Of a stretch of 5,959 nt of DNA, positions 1 to 5,959 are shown piece by piece. Numbering within the stretch: the stretch's first letter is position 1; every line of letters begins with the position of its first letter. Both the position numbers and the translations under genes were made by a program. The notes below the pieces were generated by a model, which did no database searches, had not been told where the DNA came from, and was given only the letters and a program-made list of their open reading frames with translations. Source of the stretch: Pseudomonadota bacterium (lineage in GTDB: Bacteria > Pseudomonadota > Gammaproteobacteria > Burkholderiales > Burkholderiaceae_C); the NCBI GenBank assembly GCA_023460715.1, contig JAEWPH010000120.1, forward strand, positions 1 to 5,959, in the 5' to 3' direction.

Positions 1-1609
1 GTGCGGCGGCGGCCGAGCGCTGCGCCAGGCTGCGCACCTCGCTGGCCACCACGGCGAAGCCCCGGCCCTGCTCGCCCGCGCGGGCCGCTTCCACGGCCGC
101 GTTCAGCGCCAGGATGTTGGTCTGGAAGGCGATGCCGTCGATCACGCCGATGATGTCGGCGATGCGGGTGGAGCTGGTGTTGATGCCCTGCATGGTCTGC
201 ACCACCTGCTGCACCACGGCGCCGCCCTGCGCGGCCACCGCCGACGCGCTGCGGGCCAGCTCGTTGGCCTCGCGCGCGGTGTCGGCGTTGTGCTGCACGG
301 TGGAGGCCAGCTCTTCCATCGACGCGGCGGTTTCCTCCAGCGCGCTGGCCTGCTCTTCCGTGCGCTGGCTCAGGTCCGCATTGCCCTGTGCGATCTGGGC
401 GCTGGCCGTGGCCACGCTCTCAGAGTTGGACCGCACGCTGCCCACCACGGCGCTCAGCTGCGCGGTCATGCCCTGCATGGCCACCAGCAGCCGCGCCACT
501 TCATCGCGGCCCTGGGGCTGCACCTGCATCGACAGGTCACCGGCGGCCACGGCTTCGGCCAGGCGCACCGCGCTGTCCAGCGACCGGGTGGTCGTGCGCG
601 TGACCATCACCATCACCCACAGCGCCAGCGACGACAGCGCGGCCAGCGCCACGCACAGCCAGATCAGGCCCTGGCGCAATGTGCTGATCTGCGCGTCCAG
701 CGAGTCGCGCAGCAGGTCGAACGCATTGGTGACCAGCACGAACTGCGCATCGATGACGCGGGTCATGCGGTCGACCCACTCCGTGGATGCGAGCGTCAGG
801 GTCTGCGGCTGGATGATGGATTCATCGGCCAGCTTGAAGCCCTCCAGCGCCGACGTGACCGCGGCGGCACGCGCACGCTCCACGGCGGCGGGCAGGCCGT
901 CGCGGCCGGCGGCCAATTCCAGCCCCTTGCGCGCGTCTTCGTAGTTCTGGCGTGAGCGCTCGGCCAGCCCGTCGATGCGGGCGCGGTCCTCGGGCGACGC
1001 ATCGCCGCGGCCCAGCACGACGGCGCCCCGCGCGCGCATCTGGCCCAGCGATTCGGTCAGCCGGGGCAACGGCCCCAGCACCGCGCGCTGCACGTAGTAG
1101 GTGCTGGCGTCCGGGTCCAGCGCCAGGCCGGAGCTGTTCGCCACGTCGTCGATCAGCTCCAGCAGGTGGGCGATCAGGGCGGCATGCTGCTGGTTGCTCT
1201 GCACCCCCGTCAGCGTCTTGCCCGACACGCCGGCCACCAAGGCCCGCCATTCGGTGACGATGCCGTCCAGCCGGCTTCCCAGCGCACCGTCCGCCAAAGG
1301 GGCCAGTGCGGTGCGCACACGCGCCTGGGTGTCTTCCACCTCTTTCTGGCGCTCCTGCCGGGTGGCGCCGGCGGACGCCGCGCCGCTCAGGAAGGCGGCC
1401 GACAGCCCGCGGTGCTGTTGGGTCTGCTGCAATAGCCGCAGCAGTTCGCTGCCGGGCGCCAGTCCCAGCCGTTCGCGCTGGGCCACCGCCACCTTCTCGG
1501 CGGTGGCTTGGAGGAGCAGCGCCGTAGGTACGGCGAAAAGCAGGAAGGCAAGTGCGCCGATGAGGGCGAACTTGCGCGAAAAGCGCAGTTGGGTGATCCA
1601 GGCAGTCAT
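1..1609 (-). CDS. Methyl-accepting chemotaxis protein, C-terminus cut by window edge
   Basis: This is an inner-membrane chemoreceptor that signals to CheA/CheW. The frame is open from ATG at 1609 to the window edge (536 codons), and the remaining C-terminal part lies outside. Visible in order: a short cytoplasmic start, TM1 at about residues 14-33, and a mostly helical periplasmic region of about 280 residues. That region contains QQHRGLS (about 64-70), recalling the RGLS motif of nitrate/nitrite-sensing (NIT-like) domains, and LDPDASTYY (about 164-172), frequent in betaproteobacterial receptors. TM2 is at about 313-334. A HAMP domain follows at about 335-388, with AAGDLS and [10 protein letters not shown] Glu/Gln-rich methylation helix holds [17 protein letters not shown] (about 416-433). 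The near-invariant hairpin tip ([16 protein letters not shown], about 505-520) runs into [13 protein letters not shown] at the edge. The family call is secure. The ligand cannot be told, and the NIT resemblance is weak. No strong Shine-Dalgarno precedes the start. Confidence 0.95.
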   Translation of the reverse strand, partial: MTAWITQLRFSRKFALIGALAFLLFAVPTALLLQATAEKVAVAQRERLGLAPGSELLRLLQQTQQHRGLSAAFLSGAASAGATRQERQKEVEDTQARVRTALAPLADGALGSRLDGIVTEWRALVAGVSGKTLTGVQSNQQHAALIAHLLELIDDVANSSGLALDPDASTYYVQRAVLGPLPRLTESLGQMRARGAVVLGRGDASPEDRARIDGLAERSRQNYEDARKGLELAAGRDGLPAAVERARAAAVTSALEGFKLADESIIQPQTLTLASTEWVDRMTRVIDAQFVLVTNAFDLLRDSLDAQISTLRQGLIWLCVALAALSSLALWVMVMVTRTTTRSLDSAVRLAEAVAAGDLSMQVQPQGRDEVARLLVAMQGMTAQLSAVVGSVRSNSESVATASAQIAQGNADLSQRTEEQASALEETAASMEELASTVQHNADTAREANELARSASAVAAQGGAVVQQVVQTMQGINTSSTRIADIIGVIDGIAFQTNILALNAAVEAARAGEQGRGFAVVASEVRSLAQRSAAAA

Positions 1610-1821
1610 AGGGGGCCGAAGCAGTCGTAGTTTTGTAAAAGGCGAAATGACCAAAAACAGGCCGATCGGGGACCTGCAACGCACCAGGTCGAGACATGTC
1701 ATGCCCCAATCCGGTGCGGTCCTAGCGTCTACGTACACACTTCGTTACCGGATCACCGCTCGCGGCGTTGGCCTACAAACGACGGTTGCTCCCCCTAAGG
1801 GACGCTTCCTGCCCCTCTGCA
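1610..1821. other. Intergenic region upstream of the chemoreceptor
   Basis: This 212-base gap lies between the end of the transporter gene and the start of the chemoreceptor, both read on the minus strand, and should hold the chemoreceptor promoter. It is less GC-rich than the flanking genes. It contains an 8-base palindrome GACATGTC (1693-1700) and a T-rich minus-strand stretch around 1625-1665. I could not find a convincing sigma-70, sigma-54 or flagellar sigma-28 promoter, nor a hairpin with a T-tract after the transporter gene. No conserved small gene is apparent. Confidence 0.5.
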
Positions 1822-2736
1822 CTATCGGCCGTTTCCGCGGCCCAGCATCCACCCGGCGGCAGCCACGATCAGCGCCGCCCCCAGCCACCCGGCCGCATCG
1901 AGCCGTTCACCCATCCACACCACGGCGAACAGCGCACCCCAGGCCGGCTCCGTCCCCATCAGCAGCCCCACCCGGCTGGGAGAGCCGTGGCGCAGTGCCC
2001 AGTTCTGCGCAAAGAAGGCGAACACCGTGCAACCCAGCACCAGGTACAGGGTGGCCCCCCAGAAGGCGGGGGCTTGCGGCAGCGGCGGCAGGCCACCGGC
2101 TCCCAGGGCCAACAGCAGGCAGCCGATGCCGACCACGGCCGACTGGACCGCCGTCAGCAGCAGCATGGGCGCCTGCGCATGGCGGCGCGTGAGCTGGCAG
2201 GTGGCGCAGGCGGTCAGGGCCCGCAGCACGGCGGCGGCCAGGATGAGGCCGTCGCCCGCATTCCAATGCTGCGGCCAGCCGCCCGTGAGCAGCGCGGCCC
2301 CCGCCAGCGATACGGCCGCAAAGGCGAACACCGCGCGCGCCGGCCGGCGGCCCAGCAGCCCCCATTCCGCGAACGGCGTGAACACCACGCACAGGCTGAT
2401 GAGAAAGGCCGCATGGCTGGCCTGCGTGAGCGCCACGCCATAGGTTTCGCACAGGAAGATCGCCGTCAGCAGCCCGCCCAGCGACACACCGGCGCGCAGG
2501 GCGGCGCGCCATTGCGCGCGGCTGGCGCCCACGCAGGCCGGCGCCAGCAGCACGGCGGTCAGCAGGAAGCGCACGGCCAGAAAACCCAGCACCGGGTAGA
2601 ACGCGAGCGCGCCCTTGGCCACTCCGTAGCTGGTGCCCCAGACGATGGCGACCAGCAGCAGCGCGGCGTCGGCAGCACGCAGCAGCCAGGGGGAAGAGGG
2701 CGACAGCGCAGCGAGAGCGGGAGAGGGTACAGACAT
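1822..2736 (-). CDS. EamA/DMT-superfamily transporter (probable small-molecule exporter)
   Basis: This is a predicted inner-membrane permease of the drug/metabolite transporter superfamily, 304 residues with about ten hydrophobic helices arranged as two EamA repeats of five. Repeat 1 opens with WGTSYGVAKGAL (about 33-44) and closes with FTPFAEWGLLGRRP. Repeat 2 closes with the matching TEPAWGALFAVVWMGERL, the conserved Glu-Pro / Gly-Glu signature of the family. Length is typical (about 290-310). The stop is TAG at 1822-1824. I chose ATG 2736 (MSVPSP); ATG 2745 (MRPMSV) is equally possible. The longest in-frame start, at 2781, would bury the whole control region shared with the regulator and is unlikely. 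None of these has a good Shine-Dalgarno. Family members export amino acids, metabolites or drugs, and the substrate here cannot be deduced. The divergent LysR gene next door is the likely regulator. Confidence 0.93.
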   Translation of the reverse strand: MSVPSPALAALSPSSPWLLRAADAALLLVAIVWGTSYGVAKGALAFYPVLGFLAVRFLLTAVLLAPACVGASRAQWRAALRAGVSLGGLLTAIFLCETYGVALTQASHAAFLISLCVVFTPFAEWGLLGRRPARAVFAFAAVSLAGAALLTGGWPQHWNAGDGLILAAAVLRALTACATCQLTRRHAQAPMLLLTAVQSAVVGIGCLLLALGAGGLPPLPQAPAFWGATLYLVLGCTVFAFFAQNWALRHGSPSRVGLLMGTEPAWGALFAVVWMGERLDAAGWLGAALIVAAAGWMLGRGNGR

Positions 2737-2759
2737 GGGGCGCATCGTAGATTTGCGCA

Positions 2760-2788
2760 GTGCTGGCGATAATCTATCCATTCAGCAC
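2760..2788. promoter_or_regulatory. Nested inverted repeat in divergent promoter region; candidate LysR operator
   Basis: Outer arms GTGCTG (2760-2765) and CAGCAC (2783-2788) are perfect inverted repeats separated by 17 bases. Inside lies GATA-ATC-TATC (2768-2778), almost on the same centre (2773 against 2774). The element sits 15 bases before the regulator ATG and about 24 bases from the transporter start. LysR-type proteins usually bind dyads between themselves and a divergent target, so this is the best operator candidate. A loose promoter for the regulator, TTGCGC (2753-2758) with 16-base spacing to TATCCA (2775-2780), would overlap it, consistent with autorepression. The repeats are seen directly; the function is inferred. 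Confidence 0.5.
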
Positions 2789-2802
2789 AATATCTGTTCC
2801 AC

Positions 2803-3744
2803 ATGCGCACGAATGAAGCCCTCGACAGCCTGCCCGACATGGCCGTCTTCGCGCGCGTGGTGGCGGCCGGCAGCTTCTCTGCCGCGGCGCGCGGGCTGGG
2901 GCTGACGCCTTCGGCCGTGAGCCGGCAGGTGGCGCGGCTGGAGGGCGTGCTGCGCGTGCGGCTGCTGGAACGCACCACCCGCCAGCTGCGTCTGACCGAA
3001 GCCGGCCGTGCCGCCTATGCGCGGTGCCAGCCGCTGGAAACGGCTGCGCGCGAGGTGCTGGCCCTGGCCGGCGATGCGGACGGCACGCCCCGCGGGCTGG
3101 TGCGCATGAGCGTGGCCAAGGCCTATGGCCGCCAGCGCATCCACCCGCTGGTGCCGGCCTTCCTCGCCGCCTACCCCCAAGTCGATCTGCAGTTGGTCGT
3201 GACCGATCGCACGGTGGATGTGTTCGCCGAAGACATCGACCTGGCCTTGCGCATCACCGACACGCCGCCGCCCGGTCTGGCCGGCCGCCCCTTGGAGACC
3301 GTGGAGCATGTGGTCTGCGCCAGCCCCGCCTACCTGGCGCAGCGCGGCATGCCCCAGCACCCGCGCGACCTGGCGCGGCACGACTGCCTGCCGCTGGGCG
3401 AGGACGAGCGCGACCGGCACTGGCGCTTCGTGCGCCCCGGCGGCGCGAGCCGCACCGGCGCGGGCGCGGACACGACCACCGTCGCCGTGCGCGGCCGCTA
3501 CGTCACCAACCACAGCGAAATGCGGCGCGAAGCCGCCCTGGCGCATCTGGGCATCGCCAGCCTGCCCGGCTTCACGGCGCGCGCCGCGATCGAAGCCGGC
3601 ACGCTGGTGCGCGTGCTCCCCGGCTGGCGCCACACCACCGCCTATTCCGGAACGGCCTGGCTGCTGTACCCACCCAACCGTTTTCTGCCGGCGCGGGCCC
3701 GGGCCTGGATCGACCACCTGGCGGCGGCCCTGGCAACGGGCTGA
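2803..3744 (+). CDS. LysR-family transcriptional regulator (CrgA-like)
   Basis: This is a cytoplasmic DNA-binding regulator of 313 residues, a normal length for the family. The N-terminal winged helix-turn-helix is unmistakable at about 13-70: FARVVAAGSFSAAARGLGLT, then SAVSRQVARLEGVLRVRLLERTTRQLRLTEAG. A linker helix leads to the effector-binding domain (about 98-310), with RGLVRMSVAKAYGRQRIHPLVPAF, DIDLALRIT and VVCASPAYLAQRGMPQHPRDLARHDCL. These resemble the CrgA/DhcR-type subgroup common in beta- and gammaproteobacteria. ATG 2803 is chosen because it keeps the usual dozen residues before the HTH; ATG 2839 would start too close to it. There is no visible Shine-Dalgarno before 2803. The gene is divergent from the EamA transporter and probably controls it, and itself, through the dyad at 2760-2788. 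The inducer is unknown. The gene converges on the lipoprotein gene. Confidence 0.96.
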   Translation: MRTNEALDSLPDMAVFARVVAAGSFSAAARGLGLTPSAVSRQVARLEGVLRVRLLERTTRQLRLTEAGRAAYARCQPLETAAREVLALAGDADGTPRGLVRMSVAKAYGRQRIHPLVPAFLAAYPQVDLQLVVTDRTVDVFAEDIDLALRITDTPPPGLAGRPLETVEHVVCASPAYLAQRGMPQHPRDLARHDCLPLGEDERDRHWRFVRPGGASRTGAGADTTTVAVRGRYVTNHSEMRREAALAHLGIASLPGFTARAAIEAGTLVRVLPGWRHTTAYSGTAWLLYPPNRFLPARARAWIDHLAAALATG

Positions 3745-3772
3745 GCCGGCGGCGGGGGAGCGCAGCACCGCA

Positions 3773-3790
3773 CGGCTGCGCTCGCAGCCG
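3773..3790. terminator. GC-rich hairpin between converging genes; possible bidirectional terminator
   Basis: CGGCTGC (3773-3779) and GCAGCCG (3784-3790) form a perfect 7-bp stem with a four-base loop. The hairpin lies in the 68-base gap between the regulator stop (3744) and the lipoprotein stop (3813), where both transcripts should end. CACGG (3771-3775) and CCGTG (3791-3795) offer an alternative stem. Neither strand has a T-tract after the hairpin, so intrinsic termination would be of the weak, U-less type sometimes proposed for high-GC genomes. Confidence 0.4.
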
Positions 3791-3812
3791 CCGTGGGAGG
3801 GGTGGATGCCGC

Positions 3813-5507
3813 TCAGGGCCGCTGGGCTTCAGCCTTCGGAGCCGGAGGCCGCGCCAAGGTTCGCACATCGCGGAACGTCCATTCGCGCGGCACCTGCTTC
3901 CATCGGTAGTGGCGCAGCTGGACGGCGGCGATGGGCTGCGCCGCCGCGATGTCGATGCGCAGCGGCATGGCGCCGACCTCCCAGGCCAGCGGCAGCGGCG
4001 CCTGGGGGTCCCGCGCCCCGGGGTCGTCGATGTACCGGGGCGCCAGCATGCTGGCTGACGGCACTTCGCGGCCCTGGGCGTCGAGCGGAACGGCCAGGGT
4101 CCAGAGCCCTTCGCGCACCGTGGCCGGGGGCCTTGCCTGGTCGATGGACAGGCGCTGCGGCGCGGTCCACACGATACGGGCGTCTGGGTTGCGCTGCAAT
4201 TGCGCACCGGCGGCGACCCGTTCGGCCTCCGCCCATTCATACACCTCCACATCCACCGCCATGCGCACCGCGTCCAGCGGTTGGAGCTGGGCCGCCGTGG
4301 CCTGCAGCGGCAGGCGGAACGGGAACATCACCTCGTTTTCGTTCACGCGGTACCGATCCGCGGCGACCAGCTTGCGCAGGGTCAGCACCGGCGCGACGCC
4401 GGGCAGCGCGGCGCCCTGGGCGTCCAGCAGGGCGACCGAGCGGAGATGGGCCACGACCATCGGGGGCATCACGCCCTCATCGGTCGTGCCGGGGGATGGC
4501 ACGCCGAACTGGCCGCCGATCGCCAGCCAGGGGCGGTGCCCGTTGGCATTCGGGCGCGCCGCAAACAGCAGCTGCTCTTCGAGCGTGTCCAGCGCGGAGG
4601 CGGGCAGCATCCAGTCCGCCAGCTCGCCCTCCTTGTCCCGCACGGGCCGGTAGGCGCCCGGATCGTCCGAGGGCGCGGAAAAGGGCGGGTTCGCCAGAGC
4701 CTGCAGCATGTCGTCGCGGATCTGCCGGTAGGTGTCGGCGTCGCTGGTCTGCGTCAGATCGGGGCCGTCGCCGAGATGGGTGGCGTTCAAGCGCAGTGTG
4801 GCGGCAGGCCGCCCTCCGCGCGCCTCGGTCTGCAGTTCGAGCCGCAGCTCGACCGGCATGCCGTCGCGGCGGCGCAGGGCCTGGCGCCCTTGGCCGCGCA
4901 TGCCCGTACCTTCCAGGCCCACGTCCATCACGGCCACGTCGTCGGTCAGCGCACGCACCCGCAGGCGCGAGGTGAGCACGCCCCATTGCGCGGAAGGCTC
5001 CTCGCGCACGATCTCCTGGCCCACGGCCAAGCCCTCTGGCAACCGCAGCGGGCGCAGGCCGGCCACCTGTTCGCGGGGGGCTACGCCGTCGGCAAGCTCC
5101 GGGTGGCGCGCCTGCAGGGCCGCGAAGGCCGGGGCGTCGACGGCACGGACGCCGCGGGCCACGCCCTGCGCGTCCACCGCCATCTCGAAGCCGCTGCCGA
5201 TCACGGCCAGCACCTGCTGCTCCTGCGGATCGTCCGGGCCCAGTGCCAGGGAACCCGACCCAGAGCCTGTGCCCGCTGGCCCGAACCACAAGGTCCGCTG
5301 GCGCATCGTCTGGCTGCCATCGGCTCCAGGGATCACGGTCACCGCGCTGAAACTCGATCGCTCAGGCATCACCTGCTGGCCGTCCACCGTGATGCTCTGC
5401 CGGACCAGATAGATCTCCTGCGGCGGCGCAGAGGCCCCCACCGGCGCCGAGCACCCCGCCAGCCACACCAGTCCCACGGCCCACACCGGGCCGCATTGCC
5501 ATCGCAT
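3813..5507 (-). CDS. Predicted outer-membrane lipoprotein of unknown function
   Basis: I do not recognise this 564-residue protein's family. It begins with a lipoprotein signal peptide: Arg2, a hydrophobic stretch VWAVGLVWL, and the lipobox LAGC with the acceptor Cys19. Ser20 follows rather than Asp, which by the Lol +2 rule predicts the outer membrane. Residues about 30-250 look beta-rich, with alternating hydrophobic strands (RLRVRALTDDVAVMDVGLEG, then MPVELRLELQTEA), and a GTGSGSGS linker at 79-86. A more helical segment (about 257-315) follows. A second beta-rich part (about 325-550) ends in HYRWKQVPREWTFRDV and a Pro/Ala-rich tail. There is no catalytic motif and no membrane segment beyond the signal. 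ATG 5507 is supported by the lipobox spacing and a strong G-rich ribosome binding site (GGGGAG, about 9 bases upstream). The gene is monocistronic in view, converging with the LysR gene. Codon use matches the neighbours, so there is no sign of transfer. Confidence 0.88.
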   Translation of the reverse strand: MRWQCGPVWAVGLVWLAGCSAPVGASAPPQEIYLVRQSITVDGQQVMPERSSFSAVTVIPGADGSQTMRQRTLWFGPAGTGSGSGSLALGPDDPQEQQVLAVIGSGFEMAVDAQGVARGVRAVDAPAFAALQARHPELADGVAPREQVAGLRPLRLPEGLAVGQEIVREEPSAQWGVLTSRLRVRALTDDVAVMDVGLEGTGMRGQGRQALRRRDGMPVELRLELQTEARGGRPAATLRLNATHLGDGPDLTQTSDADTYRQIRDDMLQALANPPFSAPSDDPGAYRPVRDKEGELADWMLPASALDTLEEQLLFAARPNANGHRPWLAIGGQFGVPSPGTTDEGVMPPMVVAHLRSVALLDAQGAALPGVAPVLTLRKLVAADRYRVNENEVMFPFRLPLQATAAQLQPLDAVRMAVDVEVYEWAEAERVAAGAQLQRNPDARIVWTAPQRLSIDQARPPATVREGLWTLAVPLDAQGREVPSASMLAPRYIDDPGARDPQAPLPLAWEVGAMPLRIDIAAAQPIAAVQLRHYRWKQVPREWTFRDVRTLARPPAPKAEAQRP

Positions 5508-5524
5508 CCTTCGCTCCCCCCCCT
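5508..5524 (-). promoter_or_regulatory. G-rich ribosome binding site containing an eight-base homopolymer
   Basis: On the minus strand the sequence before ATG 5507 reads as a run of eight G (5516-5523), then AGCGAAGG. This gives a strong Shine-Dalgarno (GGGGGAG) about 7-9 bases from the start and settles the start choice for the lipoprotein gene. The other complete genes of the window lack such a site. Confidence 0.6.
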
Positions 5525-5532
5525 CGCTGGTG

Positions 5533-5542
5533 TAGATATCTA
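5533..5542 (-). promoter_or_regulatory. AT-rich palindrome, possible -10 region of the lipoprotein gene
   Basis: TAGATATCTA is a perfect 10-base palindrome, 25-35 bases before the lipoprotein start, and the most AT-rich spot close to it. On the minus strand it supplies TAGATA as a -10 candidate (5542-5537). The best -35 nearby, TTCGGT, has a short 15-base spacing, so the promoter call is tentative. It could equally be an operator or chance. Confidence 0.25.
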
Positions 5543-5668
5543 GAAAGCCATCCGCGCACCGAAGACGCCTCGCCTTCGCTCTCTAAAGACCTTAGCAGAC
5601 GGTGCCGATGGCCTGTGGCCTGGAAAGGTATACGGCCCCGGCCGCGCCCGCGGGCCCGTGCCGCGCGA

Positions 5669-5691
5669 TGACGGCGTGCGCGCCCCCGTCA
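5669..5691. repeat. Inverted repeat TGACGG / CCGTCA in intergenic gap
   Basis: TGACGG (5669-5674) and CCGTCA (5686-5691) are perfect six-base arms around an 11-base GC-rich loop that itself can fold. It lies between the siderophore-protein gene and the lipoprotein gene. No T-tract follows on either strand. It may be a weak terminator or protein-binding site; in sequence this GC-rich, chance is also possible. Confidence 0.3.
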
Positions 5692-5716
5692 GCCGTTCAC
5701 GCTGCCGTCCGCGCTT

Positions 5717-5779
5717 TTCAAGCAAAAATGGCTTGCAGCGCTTATCCAGCAAGCGCATATCGCTATCAATTAAATAGCA
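5717..5779. repeat. Comamonadaceae-type intergenic hairpin repeat
   Basis: From TTTCAAGC near 5717 to AAATAGCA near 5779 the sequence matches, from memory, a short dispersed repeat that is very common between genes in Acidovorax, Polaromonas and relatives. Its hallmark is a hairpin GCGCTT-ATCCAGC-AAGCGC (5738-5756), here perfect with a 6-bp stem and 7-base loop. A second small hairpin, GCTAT-CAATTAA-ATAGC (5762-5778), follows. It begins 27 bases beyond the stop of the siderophore-interacting gene, where such an element could end transcription or stabilise the mRNA 3' end. The hairpins are seen directly; the family identity is recalled and unverified. The element is markedly less GC-rich than its surroundings. 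Confidence 0.7.
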
Positions 5780-5805
5780 TCACACATGCAGCGATCTGGC
5801 GCGCT

Positions 5806-5959
5806 TCAGTCCTCGATGGATTCGTGTGTGCCGGCGCTGCCGCGGCGCCAGTAGCCGGACGCCTTGACCCAGCGCGGATACCACCCGCGTTCGTCGACCA
5901 GGTGCGCGCGCAGGGCCTTGGCAGCCGTGGTCTCGCAGGCCACCCAGGCATGCCAGTCG
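5806..5959 (-). CDS. Siderophore-interacting protein (ferric-siderophore reductase family), C-terminal 50 residues
   Basis: Only the C-terminal end is in the window; the rest lies beyond the right edge. The frame ends with TGA at 5806-5808. The 50 visible residues read DWHAWVACET, then an amphipathic helix (AAKALRAHLVDERG), then WVKASGYWRRG and an acidic end (HESIED). This matches the NAD(P)H-binding C-terminal part of the SIP/ViuB/YqjH family, where W-[VA]-x-[GA]-E precedes an arginine-rich helix and G-Y-W-R-x-G closes the domain. Family members are cytoplasmic FAD enzymes that reduce Fe(III)-siderophores to release iron. The residue between Ala and Glu is Cys here, where Gly is usual. Nothing of the FAD-binding half or of a promoter (a Fur box, for example) is visible. 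Confidence 0.88.
   Translation of the reverse strand, partial: DWHAWVACETTAAKALRAHLVDERGWYPRWVKASGYWRRGSAGTHESIED

Noticed and set aside
114..955. Plus-strand open frames of 276 and 221 codons over the chemoreceptor gene
   Set aside because: They are shadows of the chemoreceptor on the minus strand, which carries unmistakable HAMP and signalling-domain motifs through the same bases.
1640..1690. Flagellar sigma-28 promoter before the chemoreceptor (CCCGATCG as a -10 element)
   Set aside because: Only five of eight -10 positions match GCCGATAA, and the expected TAAA-type -35 element is absent at the right distance.
822..1709. Minus-strand 295-codon frame starting upstream of the chemoreceptor
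   Set aside because: It is out of frame with the chemoreceptor and overlaps its coding sequence. Its product is Arg/Gly/Pro-rich with no domain pattern, and the true start is ATG 1609.
1768..2772. Plus-strand 334-codon frame opposite the transporter gene
   Set aside because: The product is rich in Gln, Arg, Gly and His without hydrophobic core patterns, and the opposite strand encodes a clean ten-helix EamA protein.
3218..5543. Long plus-strand open frames of 447 and 585 codons opposite the lipoprotein gene and the LysR gene
   Set aside because: They are Arg/Pro/Ala/His-rich, low-complexity translations typical of antisense frames in very GC-rich DNA. The minus-strand frame has a signal peptide, lipobox and normal composition, and the 3218 frame also overlaps a clear LysR gene.
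5766..5951. Minus-strand 61-codon frame at the right end as a separate small gene
   Set aside because: Another minus-strand frame over the same bases encodes the conserved C-terminus of a siderophore-interacting protein, so this frame is a shadow that also runs into the intergenic repeat.
1..5959. Defence island, mobile element, CRISPR array, toxin-antitoxin or biosynthetic cluster
   Set aside because: No transposase, integrase, nuclease, regular spacer array, paired small genes or biosynthetic enzyme is visible. The genes are ordinary chromosomal types with uniform composition.

Overview
The window is very GC-rich, with no IS element, phage gene, CRISPR array, tRNA or rRNA visible. The protein style, the codon bias to G/C at third positions, and a hairpin-bearing intergenic repeat that I recognise from Acidovorax and relatives (5717-5779) suggest a betaproteobacterium of the family Comamonadaceae, probably Acidovorax-like. 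That placement is inference from sequence texture, not a database match.

Layout from left to right: (1) the first 536 codons of a methyl-accepting chemotaxis protein on the minus strand (1-1609), cut by the left window edge just past the conserved signalling tip; (2) a 212-base gap; (3) an EamA/DMT-family membrane transporter on the minus strand (1822-2736); (4) a short divergent control region containing a nested inverted repeat (2760-2788); (5) a LysR-type regulator on the plus strand (2803-3744); (6) a GC-rich hairpin between two converging genes (3773-3790); (7) a 564-residue predicted outer-membrane lipoprotein of no family I recognise, minus strand (3813-5507); (8) a 298-base gap holding a possible promoter, small palindromes and the family repeat; (9) the last 50 codons of a siderophore-interacting (ferric-siderophore reductase) protein on the minus strand (5806-5959), cut by the right edge.

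The only clear functional pairing is the LysR regulator with the divergent EamA transporter, a classic arrangement in which the regulator controls the exporter in response to a small molecule. The chemoreceptor, lipoprotein and siderophore protein each look like independent transcription units. I see no sign of a new multi-gene system. The least explained object is the large lipoprotein, and the most checkable regulatory object is the nested palindrome between transporter and regulator.
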